64,000 bases of DNA from Coenobita brevimanus. Its lineage: Eukaryota; Arthropoda; Malacostraca; Decapoda; Coenobitidae. The stretch spans positions 13,429,152 through 13,493,151 of the forward strand of contig CM064655.1 of NCBI GenBank assembly GCA_032717465.1. Direction: 5' to 3'. Under the pieces are notes generated by a model, which saw nothing but the letters and a program-made list of their open reading frames with translations, was not told the DNA's origin and ran no database searches. This document shows positions 24,599-35,593 of this stretch, in pieces (position 1 is the first letter of the stretch; each line of letters begins with the position of its first letter). The translations under genes were made by a program, and so were the position numbers.

Positions 24599-25576
24599 AT
24601 GACCACCATCTTTAGTAAAGCAAAAATGGAAGGAGTTAAGAAAAGGGATAAAGGCAGAAAACAGGATGATTTCTACCAGGAACTGGTTGAAATGAAAACA
24701 TATAACAAAGTAGTAAAGAAGGTGTACAAATTGGAGAAGGCCTTTCAGAGTGAAATGGATGAAATTATGAAGCAATTGCACATGCAGGAGGAGGATAATG
24801 AAAAATTAGTAGAGGAATTAAACAAGAAAGACACAACAATAGTTAGGCTATCAGTTAAGGTGGGTTCACTTAGAAGAAAGATTAGTGAAATGGCAAGTAC
24901 AGTTGTCAACCATGAGTGTATTATGGAGGAGTTCAGAAATGATACATAGACAATTAGGCAAGCAAGCAGTCTGACTGACCAAAGCAGTGATACTGAAGAG
25001 AAGATAACCCAGGTAAATGAGGTGATGCAAAGTTACAAAGATGATGTGGAAACTAAGTATGCTGAAATGGTGAAAGAAAATACTTAGAAACAAGAGTTGA
25101 AGAAAAAAGCATTAAAAAGGAAATTTAAAAAATAATCCAAAACAACCCAAAATTGGTCAAAGATTCAGCAGATACCAAGAAATCTATAGTGATCACTGGT
25201 ATAGATGAAGAAGAAATAAGAAAAAAATTTCGAGACAAAAATGGAGATGGCAAATATAATGAGTATATTGAAGGAAATATCAGAAGAAATCTGTACAAAA
25301 GACACAGAGGAACACAAAAGGCTGGGGAAATGTGAGACAAGTAAGTCAATGCCCCTGAAAGTAATCTTCCAGAGTGTGAACACTGCAGAGGAAATACTAA
25401 AAAAGGCAAAAAAAAAAAAAAAAATCATGGATAAAGAGGAATTTAAAAAACTATGGATAAAAAGATGCCTAACTCAGGAGAAATTTGGAATACTAAAAGA
25501 GAAGAGAGAGGAGGAAAAAACAATGAATGAGGGAAGATCAGAAGAGAAAAGCACATTATTTTTAAAAAGTAATTAG
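24599..25576 (+). pseudogene. ORF1-like protein of CR1-like LINE
   Basis: 24599-24949 encodes a charged, heptad-rich coiled coil (LEKAFQSEMDEIMKQLHMQ, LVEELNKKD). After a stop, 25080-25570 continues with KKSIVITGIDEEE, which aligns with KKCVIISGVKEK of the reversed copy at about 38970. Then come RGTQKAGEM-type and WIKRCLTQEKFGILKEKREEEK segments. ORF1 proteins of LINEs bind RNA as coiled-coil multimers. Broken by at least three stops or frame changes. Confidence 0.6.
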
Positions 25577-25579
25577 ATT

Positions 25580-27028
25580 ATAGAGAAAGTAAGAGAGATA
25601 TCAGAAGTCCTAGTGAGTGATGAAAAGGGTGGCTTTAGGAGTGGCAAAGGATGTGTGGATCAAATTTTTGCAGAGACAGAGAGCAAAGAAGGCTTGTGAG
25701 AAGGACCATAAGGTGTTTATAGCATTCAAGGATCTGGAAAAAGCATATGACAAAGTGGACAGAGAAGGACTGTGGAAAGTTTTGCACATTTACGGTGTAG
25801 ATGGTAAGCTTCTAGGTGCCGTCAAGAGTTTTTATAATGGTAGTGAAGCATGTGTAAGGGTTAATGGGCATCTAAGTGAATGGTTCACGATCAGTGTGGG
25901 CATGCAACAAGATTGTGTGATGTCCCCATGGCTGTTCAATATATATACAGTATATGGACTGGGTGATGAGAGAAGTAAAAACATGAGTAATGGAGAGGGG
26001 GATGACGTTGGTAATGAACGGTGATGGATGGAATATCTCAAAAATGTTGTATGCTGATGATGCAGTACTACTTGCAAATACCGAACAAGAACTTGGTAGG
26101 CTAGTGCAGAGTTTATCTGATGTCTGTGAGTGTAAATGCAGAAAAGAGTAAAGTGATGGTTACTGAGTGAGAAGGTGACTCCCAGTGTGATTTAACAGTC
26201 AATGGAGAGAGACTGGAAGTGGTGAAAGAGTTCAAATATCTGGGTACAGTGATAGAAAAGAGATGAAAATGTGCAAAAGAAGTTGAAAGCAGAGTGACAC
26301 AAGGAAGAAAAGAAGCTGGTGCAATGAAGGCCTTGATAACAAGCAGAGGCTTGAGTGTTGCAGCTGCACGAGGCTTACATGAAGGAGTGTTAGTGCCAAC
26401 TTTAACATATGGATGTGAGACTATGGTGTGGCATGAAAATGAAAAGTCAAGAGTAAGAGCAGTGGAAATGGGACTGCTGAGAACGTACGTGGAGTACAGA
26501 GGGTGGAAAGGATACGAAATAATGTGATTTGTGAAAGATGTGGAGTGAAGAAGTCTGTGGACACCAGAATCGAAGAGAGTGTACTGAGATGGTATGGTCA
26601 TGTGGAAAGAATGGATAACAACATGGTGATGACAAAGGTATATCTGAGTGAATTTGAAGGAGGGAGGAGGCAAGGTAGGCCAAGAAGAAGGTGGACAGAT
26701 AGAGTGGATGAGTGTGTGAGGAATAGAGGTCCGGAAGTTGGTGATGCTAGGGAACTGATTGGCTGGATGAATGTTGTGAGGAGAAGTGCATGATCTGGGA
26801 TTTGGCACCCCTTTCCAGAGTCCGGAGTGACTCTATCGAATACGTTTATGCGAAGCTACAGAACGTAATGAATGTTTTTGGCATATTCGATAGAGCCAGG
26901 ATTCCAGGGGTCTGAATGATGGGTGAATGGAAGTAGGGCCCAATGGATTGGGCAAATTTGGGCTGTCTGGTAACTGCTACTCCTCACCCTGCCCTAGGGT
27001 GTGAAAGAAGGTCCGAATGATGATGATG
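25580..27028 (+). mobile_element. 5'-truncated RTE-like LINE (third family) with (GAT)n tail
   Basis: Inserted into the CR1-like LINE. AATTAGATT at 25571-25579 and AATTGGATT at 27029-27037 form a 9-bp target duplication with one mismatch. Protein blocks in changing frames: GGFRSGKGCVDQIF, a KAYDKVDREGLWKVLHIYGVDGK block, QDCVMSPWLFNIY, FKYLGTVIEK, PTLTYGCETMVWHENEKSRV, and LRWYGHVERM. ADDAV is in a shifted frame near 26060. It ends in GATGATGATG. Diverged from the 2188 and 43745 copies. Multiple stops. Confidence 0.8.
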
Positions 27029-27119
27029 AATTGGATTGCAGGTACGAAAGTGGTACGTAACCAACAGGGAATGAAAAAGAGGAAGGTAGTAGACTCAAGT
27101 CATGACAAGTATGTAAACA

Positions 27120-27600
27120 AGATGATTAAGTTGATGTACTCAAATGTAGATGGAATGGTGTCTAAATTATCAGAGATAGATGACTATCCCAAAGAAAAGG
27201 TATCACATATTATTTGCTTACTGAAACAAAATTAACTCCAAAGATATCAAACGCTACCCTAAACTTTGAGGAATACCATATATGGAGAAGAGACAGAAAT
27301 TTAAGAAAAGGAGGAGGAATTATAATCTTAACAAAGAAAAATCTACAAGTCAAAGAAATAGAACCAGATATACCCTCACCAGTAGAAATGATTGCATTAG
27401 AGCTTAACACATCTGAAGGGAAAGTAATTGTGGCAAATTTATACATGTTGCCCAAAACAAACTCTTGGGAAAGAGATGAATATGAAGACCTGGCAGAATG
27501 TACTATACAGAGTTTAAGAACATTAATACACAGAATGGAAGAGAAATCTGAAAGAATTATATTAACTGGAGATTTCAATAAAATATTAATTGGAATACTC
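27120..27600 (+). pseudogene. Endonuclease fragment of CR1-like LINE
   Basis: KLMYSNVDGMVSKLSEID at the start, then TETKLTPK with a frame change, EYHIWRRDRNLRKGGGIIIL, and ILTGDFNKI at the end. The order matches APE-type endonuclease motifs and the reversed copy at 38274-38600 (AYTNVDGLLSARLEI, VETKL, KLWRRDRKEKTGGG). Confidence 0.7.
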
Positions 27601-27693
27601 TAGATGTAAAAAGCCATGAAATCTGTTGGGATCAAAAGCTCCTGAATCTTGTGCAGTTTTTCCTAACACAGCATTTAAGGAAAACACCAGAAA

Positions 27694-27768
27694 AAGAGGA
27701 CTTGATGATCCATCAGTACTATATATTACATATATATATATAGTACTGATGGATCATCAAGTCCTCTT
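27694..27768. repeat. Perfect 32-bp inverted repeat with 11-nt spacer
   Basis: The left arm 27694-27725 is the exact reverse complement of 27737-27768. The arms begin aagaggacttgatgatcc and end at TA-rich sequence, and the spacer is AT-rich. It lies within the decayed endonuclease/linker region of the CR1-like LINE. It is not flanked by TA or TTAA terminal signals of the other elements here. Confidence 0.95.
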
Positions 27769-28536
27769 GAAAAGAGAAATTGGCAAGAAAATGAAACTGA
27801 CAATAAAATGTACCACCCTCATTTCGGCAAATGTGACCATGCAGTACTAAATTGTAACTTCAAGATTGCATATGACGTTACCGGTAATGTTACAAAAAAA
27901 AAAAAAAAAAAAAGTCTAAACTACAAAAAGGGAAACTATCACGACATGAAGAAGTACTTCTTAGAAACAGATTGGGAAAAGGAGCCTAGAGGACAAGATT
28001 TAAATATAAAGAATATAGAAAATTCCGTGATCTTTATGAAACAGGAGTCCAACATTAAATCCCTCAGCACAAAGAAAGAGAAATGAAAATAAAGAAATGG
28101 TTTAATACAGAATGTAAAAAATTGAAGGAAAAAAAGATACTTGCTGTGGAATAGATACAGAAGACACAATCGTGAAAGGCCATATAACAACTATGAACAG
28201 GCAAGAAATTATTATACGAAGATAAAGAGGGAGAGTCAGAGACAGTTTGAGGAAGATATTATAAATAAAAGAAGTGACCAATCTTTCTATTTTACAGCTA
28301 CATCCGAAGCAAAACCAAAGTTAAAGATAAAATAGATGAGGGGCTCATCTACACACAAGAGAAAGATATTTGCGATGCACTAAATAAAAATTTCATATCA
28401 GATTTTACAAAAGAAAATAATTTGGAAGAGACGATATGGAACATGCATGCCAACACGTATTACCAGATATACAAATACAGGTATAAGAAAAAAGAAGTAC
28501 AGGAAGAGTTCAGTAAATTAGACAAAGGAAAAGCAA

Positions 28537-29125
28537 ATGGTCCCAATGAAATTTCAAGTTGGGTGCTACATGAATGTGCAAAGAAGTAACCTATTATTTT
28601 TAATTTTCAAGGAATCCTTGGGACAAGGTAAACTACCTGATATTTGGAAGGAAGCAAACATTGTTCCCTTATTTAAGAAAGGGAATAGACATCCATTCAA
28701 CTACCGACCAGTATCACTAACCAGTGTTGTACGCAAGATATTAGAAAAACTGATAAGAAAAGTTTGGGTAAATCATCTAGAAGAACAGAAGATGATAACA
28801 AATAAACAGTTTGGTTTTAGAAAGGGAAAATCATGTGTTACTAATTTGTTGAGCTACTATGATAGAGTAACAGAAACATTACAAAACAGAGAAGGATGGG
28901 TAGACAGTATCTATTTAGATTTCAAGAAAGCATTTGACAGAATACCGCACCAAAGACTTTTAAGGAAACTGTACCATCGAGGAGGAATCCGAGGCAAACT
29001 GTATTGTTGGATGCAATATTTTCTAAAAAAAAAAAAGAGAAATGAGAACAGTACTAAGGGGAAATTACTCATCATGGAGGGAAGCGCTGCAGGAGTGTAC
29101 AAAAGAGTTAAGAAGATCATTGTAT
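28537..29125 (+). pseudogene. Reverse transcriptase N-terminal half, CR1-like LINE
   Basis: One open frame encodes LPDIWKEANIVPLFKKGN, NYRPVSLTSVVRKILEKL, NKQFGFRKGKSCVTNLLSY and YLDFKKAFDRIPHQRL (motif A Asp present), then RGKLYCWMQYFLKKKK with an A-run expansion. The reading ends before the catalytic ADD motif because a piggyBac-like element begins at the TTAA at 29126. Confidence 0.75.
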
Positions 29126-29129
29126 TTAA

Positions 29130-29450
29130 CCCTTAACCGCCGGCTGACGTATATAGCCATCAAGATTCAGGGCACGGAGCGCCGCCGGCTGACGGGATAT
29201 ACCACAAGCGCCTTCCCGCCACCCTTTGAACTTGCAGCCATTTTCTGTGGCAACCATAGGGTAGGTAGGTACCCAAGGTACCCCACTGATGCACATCTCA
29301 ATCTGTACACAGCATTGGTAGAGTGTAGTGTGATGTCTTTCTTATCCTCCTTGTTCGATTCCATCCCTTCATGTGTGGGGCTGATTGTATCATCGACCCC
29401 AGCGAAAGTTCTGCCCTTACCGCCAGGGAAAGGGCTCAGTGACTGAGCAG
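29130..29450 (+). mobile_element. piggyBac-like left end
   Basis: TTAA (29126-29129) is followed by CCCTTAACCGCCGGCTGACG, and a second GCCGCCGGCTGACG lies about 52 bases in. The first 315 bases match 22557-22867, the left part of the other piggyBac element, so this copy retains a clean terminus where the other is decayed. No right end was found. Bases 29451-29567 are not assigned. Confidence 0.75.
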
Positions 29451-29569
29451 GTGTGTGGGAAATTGTGAATAGTAAACAGGTATGCACTAGTGTGTTTTTT
29501 TTATACATATGTGAAATGTAAGATATTATAAGCTACATCTAGTAAGTGTTATGAAATAAGTGTTTTATA

Positions 29570-30687
29570 CAGTAGAATCTCACCAATAACGATTTCGACA
29601 ATAACGTTTTCAGCAATAATGGTAAGTTAGAATAGATACCCAGTTTCTATAATAACGTTTGGATTCATTTGAATAACGGTTATTTTGTGAATGCCAAGTT
29701 GTTATACTGCAAAATGTCCATAACAAGATGAGGAATGAAACAGGCAAACAAGAGGAGATGAAAGAAATTGCCTAAAATGTGAGCAGTAGTGAGGAAGAGA
29801 TGGAGGATCCTCCCCTCCCCACCTCCCCTGACTCGCCCACCGCTGTCCCATCCACCTCCACTGCCCTACCTGACTCACAATCTGCCTCCCCCTCCACCTT
29901 CACAGCCCCATGGGACTCACCTGCTCCACCTGGCATACCTGCAACCCCCAACATAATGACTAACTACATTCTGGAAGAAATATAACATTCAACAGGCCGT
30001 AAATTTCTTCGTCAATGCCTGGAATAATACAACATTGGCAACCATTAAATATGCCTGGTTGGCACTCCAATCACAACTCAAGTATGCTGAGACACAGAAA
30101 GAGCGGCCATCAGAATTAATGACAAATGATTGGACTTGTACATCAGATTTCAAGAAAAAACCAGAAACAGTATCACAATCGAGTGAATGCCTGCCATGAG
30201 TCACTCATCACTCACTTTCTTTCACAAAGCTAGCTAGCCGAGGTAGAACAACAGAGCAGGGTTGAGTAGATGATGACATTAGGGACTTTCCTGAAGATTT
30301 TGACTTTATGGGGTTTGATGAAGTGTTGATGGAAGTGGGTGACCATGGCGTGTGAGGCAGGAGTGGGGACGAGGCCAGCAAGGGGTCAGGGGGTACACTG
30401 CAGTAGCATCCATGCGCAAGCCTTGAAACAATAATCATACCAAACACCTCAGAACTCCTTTAAGATGAGTTTTATATTACTCATGATCATTTCAAAACTA
30501 CTCTTATTATTTCAGGTAAAAAAAAGTAGTGATAGGAGGGCTCCAGGTGGGAAAAGTGGATAAAAGCCCTGGAGTGGCGGCACCAATAAACCCTTTATAC
30601 ATGTATTTTAAAGCCACACAAATAACGTTTTCGTTAATAATGGCGTTTTTCTGGCACTAATTAGACGTTACTGGTGAGATCCTACTG
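29570..30687 (+). mobile_element. Non-autonomous Tigger-type element (1118 bp)
   Basis: Ends CAGTAGAATCTCACCAATAACG and, on the minus strand, CAGTAGGATCTCACCAGTAACG, flanked by TA on both sides. The interior retains what looks like the C-terminal part of a Tigger transposase: MSSSEEEMEDPP, a Pro/Ser/Thr-rich linker, then WNNTTLAT-type sequence in shifted frames and a DFMGFDEVLMEVG-type acidic end near 30290. The catalytic domain is absent. A truncated second copy lies at 33304-33750. Confidence 0.8.
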
Positions 30688-30689
30688 TA

Positions 30690-31015
30690 ATAAGTTTTAC
30701 AAGTGCATTGCAATAAGTGTAACTGTTTATGGTTATTTGTGAAACAATGATTGGAAATACCTTGAGTAACCCTATCTAGTACAATGAAAGAAAACCAAAA
30801 GTGCATGGGAGAAAGAGAAAATGACCTGGTTGGCTGTAACTAACTTTTTTCCCTCATTACACAGAAAATAATGTTGAATATGTGAGCATTAGCGTATCTG
30901 TGATGTGAAGTACAAAAAATGTAAGTTGTGAATAACATTAGTAACATCTTCACGCTGCCTCTGATTAGTACAAATTAGTCACAATTTCTGTGCAAGTAAG
31001 TACCTCATACTCAAT
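30690..31015. other. Unassigned intronic sequence
   Basis: AT-rich. 'aataagtgt' words resemble those just left of the Tigger insertion (29535-29560), consistent with one unrecognised host repeat on both sides. Nothing coding. Confidence 0.3.
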
Positions 31016-31700
31016 CATACTGTGTGAAACAGCCAGAGCATTCATCATCATGTTCTTAGGACGAAAGTAGAAGCCTTTCCTTCCCATTTCACCTGAGAAA
31101 CACCCCCACACCATTACTGATTGTGGGTGCTTAACAGTCGGCACCGTGTAAGCGGGGTCATATCAACTACAGGAGACAGGGTGCACCTGGAACACTTGAA
31201 ATGTGCTTTCATCGAAAAACAGCTTATCTCCACTCATCCGACGTCAAGTGTGCATACTTCTTGGCAAACTGAATGCACTGCTTCTTCATGCAGTCAGTGA
31301 GAAGCGGTTTCATGGCTGTGATGCGGCTTGGCAAACCCAGCTCCTTCTGCAAGCAGTGTTGGATAATTCCAATTGAGACATCTTGTAACAGCTGGGGATG
31401 CATTCTCTTCAGTTCTGCTGCTGTCAGTCGAGGAATCTTAATTACTTCCCTCTTCAGAAGCATTATCTGTACCTCTAGAAGTTGTCCTCTACTTTCCACT
31501 ACCATGCTTGTGCTCTGGTACCTCAAGCAGCAGGCCGCGCGCTGCGGCAAGAATCTTCATGACGGTTGACTTTGTGTGTCCAGTACGTTCACAAAACGTG
31601 TTGATAGGCACATGATCCTGCCTCCATGCAATGATGCGGACCCTCTCATCCCTTGAGCAGTACTTTCCAGGCATGACAACTCGACTCTACGAAAATAACA
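31016..31700 (-). pseudogene. Tc1-like transposase remnant
   Basis: From 31674 leftward: MPGKYCSRDERVRIIAW, then a helix-turn-helix-like segment (FCERTGHTKSTVMKIL). In another frame come RLTAAELKRMHPQL, KKQCIQFAKKYAHLTSDEW, LFFDESTFQVF (first catalytic Asp present) and VKHPQSVMVWGCFSG. The order and motifs are those of Tc1/mariner transposases. Several stops and frame changes occur, and the region with the second and third catalytic residues is missing beyond 31016. Confidence 0.8.
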
Positions 31701-31976
31701 GGGAAAACAATAATGCATACGAAAAAAAGAGGGAGATGCAAGCTCGGAGCGACAGGAACATGTACTCCCACTCTCACTTCTGGGCAAGCACTGACATGCT
31801 GAGTGTTTCACCACCTCCTGCCAACACCAGAGGAGTTGCCAGTTACTTCTTGCCCAAAAAATTCACTTGGTAGAGGTGGAAACACAAAGCAAAGACAGAC
31901 AACTCTCCCATAGAAATTCTGTGTGTAGGTCCTAAGTCAATTTGCGGTGGGTGTAGATATATGTATGTGTGTACTA
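31701..31976. other. Unassigned sequence
   Basis: No feature recognised. It probably includes the remaining 5' part of the Tc1-like element. Confidence 0.3.
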
Positions 31977-31978
31977 TA

Positions 31979-33025
31979 CAGTAATCCCCGTAATATCCGG
32001 AAGCCCAATTTCAGGACATCCCAACTTACTGGACATTTTCGTCCCGGGATCCAATATTCCCAGAATGGGCCAAAAATCGCAAAAAATTAGAAAAAAAGCA
32101 GACTTTTTTCCTTCCCGTAATTTGAAATTGCAGCGCGGCGCCGAACAGCTGTTACACCATGGACCCTTCACTCCTTCCTCCCCCCTCCCCCTACCCTGTC
32201 AGGGTTGCCATTTGGTATTTTTCACTACCAAATGTGGGACACTTTGGTAATGAATCAGAATAATACAATACCAAACGGATTTTTCACATGTATGAGGATA
32301 CACAGGATAGAGATGGTGGATTGTTTGCTCTCTTTGATTAATTTTGTAACCTATATAGCGTGATAATAATCAACACGCTGTTACTTATAAGAAGAGTGAT
32401 TACATGTATTTCCACTTGTATATATAATTAGTGAAGAATAGATGCTAGCTTTACGAATTTGGTAATGAAAATTGAGGAGTTTAGTAATGTGGATGTTGCG
32501 ATCTGGCAACTCTGTTACCCCATCATCAACAGTCACAGCCTAACTCTGATCGAGAGCAGATGTTTATCGCAATGCAAGGCACATGTGCTCACTTTTTGTG
32601 AATAAACAGTGAATAAACTGCAATACCTCACCACTAGAACACACGGGAATTTACAATGTTGTGCAGTGTTAAGAAATCCGAATTTAGAGTGCAAAGGATT
32701 AACTGTGGAGTGCAAACTGGTGGTTGAAACCAGTCCAGGAACCAGGGACTTGTTGTAAATACCCAGAATGTATAATATTGTATAAATTCACCTCTAAAAC
32801 CTCATTCTCTGGTTCTTTTGCATTTATTTCAGTCTTTTATGTCCCTTATTGGTGTGATTTGGGTCTTAAATAGGTGCTATACATGTCCAGAGGGAGTTGT
32901 ATAGGTGTTCTTCTCAGTTAGGGTCCATAAGTACAAGTCCAGGAGGCTGGGGCCCACTATCCGGACAGGACCACTTTTCGGACGTGCCTTTGGCTCTATT
33001 ACATCGGATATTGGGGGGATTACTG
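31979..33025 (-). mobile_element. Deletion derivative of the 50.5-kb Tigger (1047 bp)
   Basis: TA flanks 31977-31978 and 33026-33027. The left 130 bases match, reversed, the right end of the Tigger at 50543-53456 (CAGTAATCCCCGTAATATCC, 'ggacatcccaactta', 'cgtcccgggatccaatattccca'). The right 150 bases match that element's left end (reversed), including 'aagtacaagtccaggaggctgg'. The transposase is replaced by unrelated sequence, so it is a non-autonomous partner that could be mobilised by the same transposase. Confidence 0.85.
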
Positions 33026-33027
33026 TA

Positions 33028-33033
33028 TACAGT

Positions 33034-33064
<31 letters not shown>

Positions 33065-33073
33065 CTATATATA
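33028..33073. repeat. (TA)n repeat between two Tigger elements
   Basis: TA-rich run separating the two TA-targeting elements. Confidence 0.8.
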
Positions 33074-33303
33074 CAGTAGGCTCGCCTACTGCGCGAGCTC
33101 AGAGTGCGCGAATCGCATTGTGCGCAAGTGACCAAAAATCATAACCAAAAACATTGAATGAGCGAGTTTACCTGACAGAACGCGTGGTAGAGGTAAGGAG
33201 TGGCTCACAAAGGCCATTTTCCATTAGTAAGTGACTCCCACCCCCACACAACGCACCAATAGTGACCTAGAGGCTCGTGGGGAAGGTGCTCAAAAGGAGT
33301 CTA

Positions 33304-33750
33304 CAGTAAGATCTCGCCAATAGCAACTTCGACAATAACGTTTTCAGCAATAACAGTAAGTTAGAATAGATACCCAGTTTCTATAATAATAATGCTTATT
33401 TTGTGAATACCAAGTTGTCATACTGCCAATACGTCCATAACAAAATAAAGAATGAAACAAACATGCAAGATGTGAGCAGTAGTGAGGAGGAGAGGGAGGA
33501 TCCTCCCCTCACCACCTCCACTGACTTGCCCGTCGCCGTCCCCTCCTCCTCCACTGCCCCACCTAACTCACCAGCTGCCTCCCCCTCCACCTCCACAGCT
33601 CCACCTGACTCACCTGCTTCACCTGGCATACCTGCAACCCCCACCAAAATGACTCTTGCTGCATTCTGGAAGAAATGTAACATTCGACAGGCCGTAAATT
33701 TCTTTGTCAAAGCCTGGAATAATACAACATTGGCAACTGTTAAACAGGCG
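33304..33750 (+). mobile_element. Truncated second copy of the 29.6-kb Tigger
   Basis: Begins TA|CAGTAAGATCTCGCCAATAG and follows 29570-30050 closely. The retained coding piece reads SSSEEEREDPPL, a Pro/Ser/Thr-rich linker, and AAFWKKCNIRQAVNFFVKAWNNTTLATVKQAW in two parts. This resembles the C-terminal region of Tigger transposases. It breaks off near 33750. Confidence 0.75.
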
Positions 33751-33827
33751 TGGAGTGGCTGGGGTGGCGGCGGGGGCAGTCTAAGTGCGTTGCCACGCCT
33801 CAGAACCCGTGTTATTTAAGTCCATCA

Positions 33828-33962
33828 GGCTTGTTGTCTACGGTTGTTAAGGTGACACCCCATATTTTTGTTGGCCTGTTGTCTACTGTTGTTAAGGTGA
33901 CTGCCCATATTTTTGTTGGCTTGTTGTCTACTGTTGTTAAGGTGACTGCCCATATTTTTGTT
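33828..33962 (+). repeat. Three tandem 45-bp units
   Basis: Units at 33828-33872, 33873-33917 and 33918-33962. The second and third differ by one base. Each contains 'ttgttgtctac' and 'gttaaggtga'. A diverged version of the unit lies at 330-400. Confidence 0.9.
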
Positions 33963-34184
33963 ATTGTAGCTATATCTGAAGTACAATGTCTGAAAAATTT
34001 GATCTTTATTATGTCTCTAAGGGCCAAAAAAAGGTCCAGGTATGAGGGGGTACCACCCATATGTAATTTTTCGCATAAGATTATGTATTCTCAATGCGTG
34101 AATTCACACTGCGCGAGTTTGTGGACTGCTCAATCTCTCGTGCACTGTGCGAGCCAACTGTATATATATTTATAATGATATGTA

Positions 34185-35233
34185 CAGTTTTGATTCTCGA
34201 ATTTCGACAGACATGGGCACCTAATAATCACCGCGAAATTCAAATAACTGAAATTTAAACTGAACTTCTTATGGGAAAAATTAGTTTGAGTCCGGGGCCT
34301 CTGAACCAAACTATGTAAAATCATGATTTTTTGCCCACACCCCCTGTAAACTTTATGAACTATAATTGTGGTTAAGTAACTGTAGTTCTGCATTGTATTG
34401 CCATACTGTAGTATAGAATATGGATTTTCACCTTGTCAGCATGTGTATACTTGGTGTATTTCTGCCCTTTCCTGTACTGCCATTTCTCCTTTGGCTGCGA
34501 AGATTTAGAGGTGCCAGGCTGCTCTCGTCCATTACCACTGCTACCCAAAGAACCACTCTTGCTTGCCATCTTGAAACAGGTAAGTTGTGACGAAAATATA
34601 GAGAAAATACATACAACTAAATTGCTGTCCACACGTGGAAGGTACAGGCTAAAAGTGTGGCGCTTGGCTGTAGAGGGCTGGCAGGACAGTTGCAAGATGG
34701 CCGCCAACAATAGAACATCGCCTTCCACACAGCTTGTTGTTGTTGTTGGCACCTACTCCCATCCAGGAGTTCTTGTCTTAAACAAGACAACTTTTTTTTT
34801 TCTCTCTCTATTGTTCATTTCTATGTTCCTCCTTATATTCATAATTACTTCTCTTCATTTCAGTATGCTGCCCACTGTATTTGCTACCACCTGTAATTCA
34901 TTCTGTTTTAGTATTTCTATCATTGATTCTGTTCCTTTAATTTCTCTTTATCTTTGTATGCCTCACTTATGAATAAATGATGTTGATTTTCATTCTCTTC
35001 TTGACACATGTCACATTTAGGTTAGGCTCATACTTTTTCTGATAATTTCCCTTCACTTCTAGCATTCTGGTTCCTATAAAAAATATTATCTTTGCTTGTT
35101 TTGGTTGGAGTCGCGCCCTAAGAGCATCGAAAAACGCAATTTTGCATCGAAAAGTGAGGTAGGTGGACCACTCCAAAACGCATCAAAATTCCAATCGTCG
35201 AATTCTGAACTGTCGAAAGTCGAGAATTGACTG
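34185..35233. mobile_element. Non-autonomous Tigger-type element, CAGTTTTGATTCTCG family (about 1.05 kb)
   Basis: Left end TA|CAGTTTTGATTCTCGAATTTCGACAG. The right end on the minus strand is CAGTCAATTCTCGACTTTCGACAG. The right-flanking TA is degenerate. An internal minus-strand ORF (34372-34752) includes MASKSGSLGSSGNG and YTKYTHADKVKI, which may be a relic of a transposase N-terminus, but this is uncertain. The right 260 bases recur at 57532-57930. Confidence 0.7.
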
Positions 35234-35547
35234 TCTATATATATATATATATAAATACACACACACACACCGTTATCCGGTGCATTGATAACCGACCAAA
35301 CACGAGAAATAGGGGAACATTCCTACAATCTGAACAATCTGAATGTCCGTCACCTCACTTGTCCAACACCCAACCTCTCCAGTTCCTCCCTTCCTCCCTC
35401 CACTCCCTCTCTTCTCTCCCCCATTCCATCTCCATCCCCCACCAAACTCAGCACTGCCAGGCATGTCTCACTCCGTATCCCCCTGCCTTCCCCCACTCCT
35501 GGTTGTGTGCCTCTCCATCCCCCCACCCTCCCATTGTCTCCCGTGTG
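35234..35547. repeat. (TA)n, (CA)n and pyrimidine-rich sequence
   Basis: A TA run near 35236-35253 and a short CA run are followed by C/T-rich sequence up to the LINE tail. No gene. Confidence 0.6.
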
Positions 35548-35593
35548 TATTTACCTAATTGTACTTACCTAATTGTGATATACAGGAAATGAG

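Larger units (their letters stand above)
24440..29125 (+). mobile_element. CR1-like LINE (second subfamily), split by an RTE-like LINE
   Basis: Collinear with the minus-strand CR1-like LINE at 35548-39738 but clearly diverged. ORF1-type coiled coil (24599-24949) and ORF1 core (25080-25570), endonuclease (27120-27840), linker, and reverse transcriptase (28500-29110). It is interrupted at 25580-27028 by an RTE-like LINE and ends at the TTAA where a piggyBac-like element begins (29126). Stops and frameshifts are frequent, and A-rich codons dominate. Confidence 0.75.
33074..34160. mobile_element. Non-autonomous Tigger-type element, CAGTAGGC family (1087 bp)
   Basis: Ends CAGTAGGCTCGCCTACTGCG and, on the minus strand, CAGTTGGCTCGCACAGTGCA, with TA on both sides. 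Both ends also carry GCGCGAG and GCGAATTC-like words in inverted order. It contains a truncated copy of another Tigger (33304-33750) and a three-unit 45-bp tandem repeat. A related right end is at 320-624. Confidence 0.8.

Noticed and set aside
34372..34752. 126-codon minus-strand ORF as a host gene
   Set aside because: It lies wholly inside a TIR element, so at best it is a transposase remnant.
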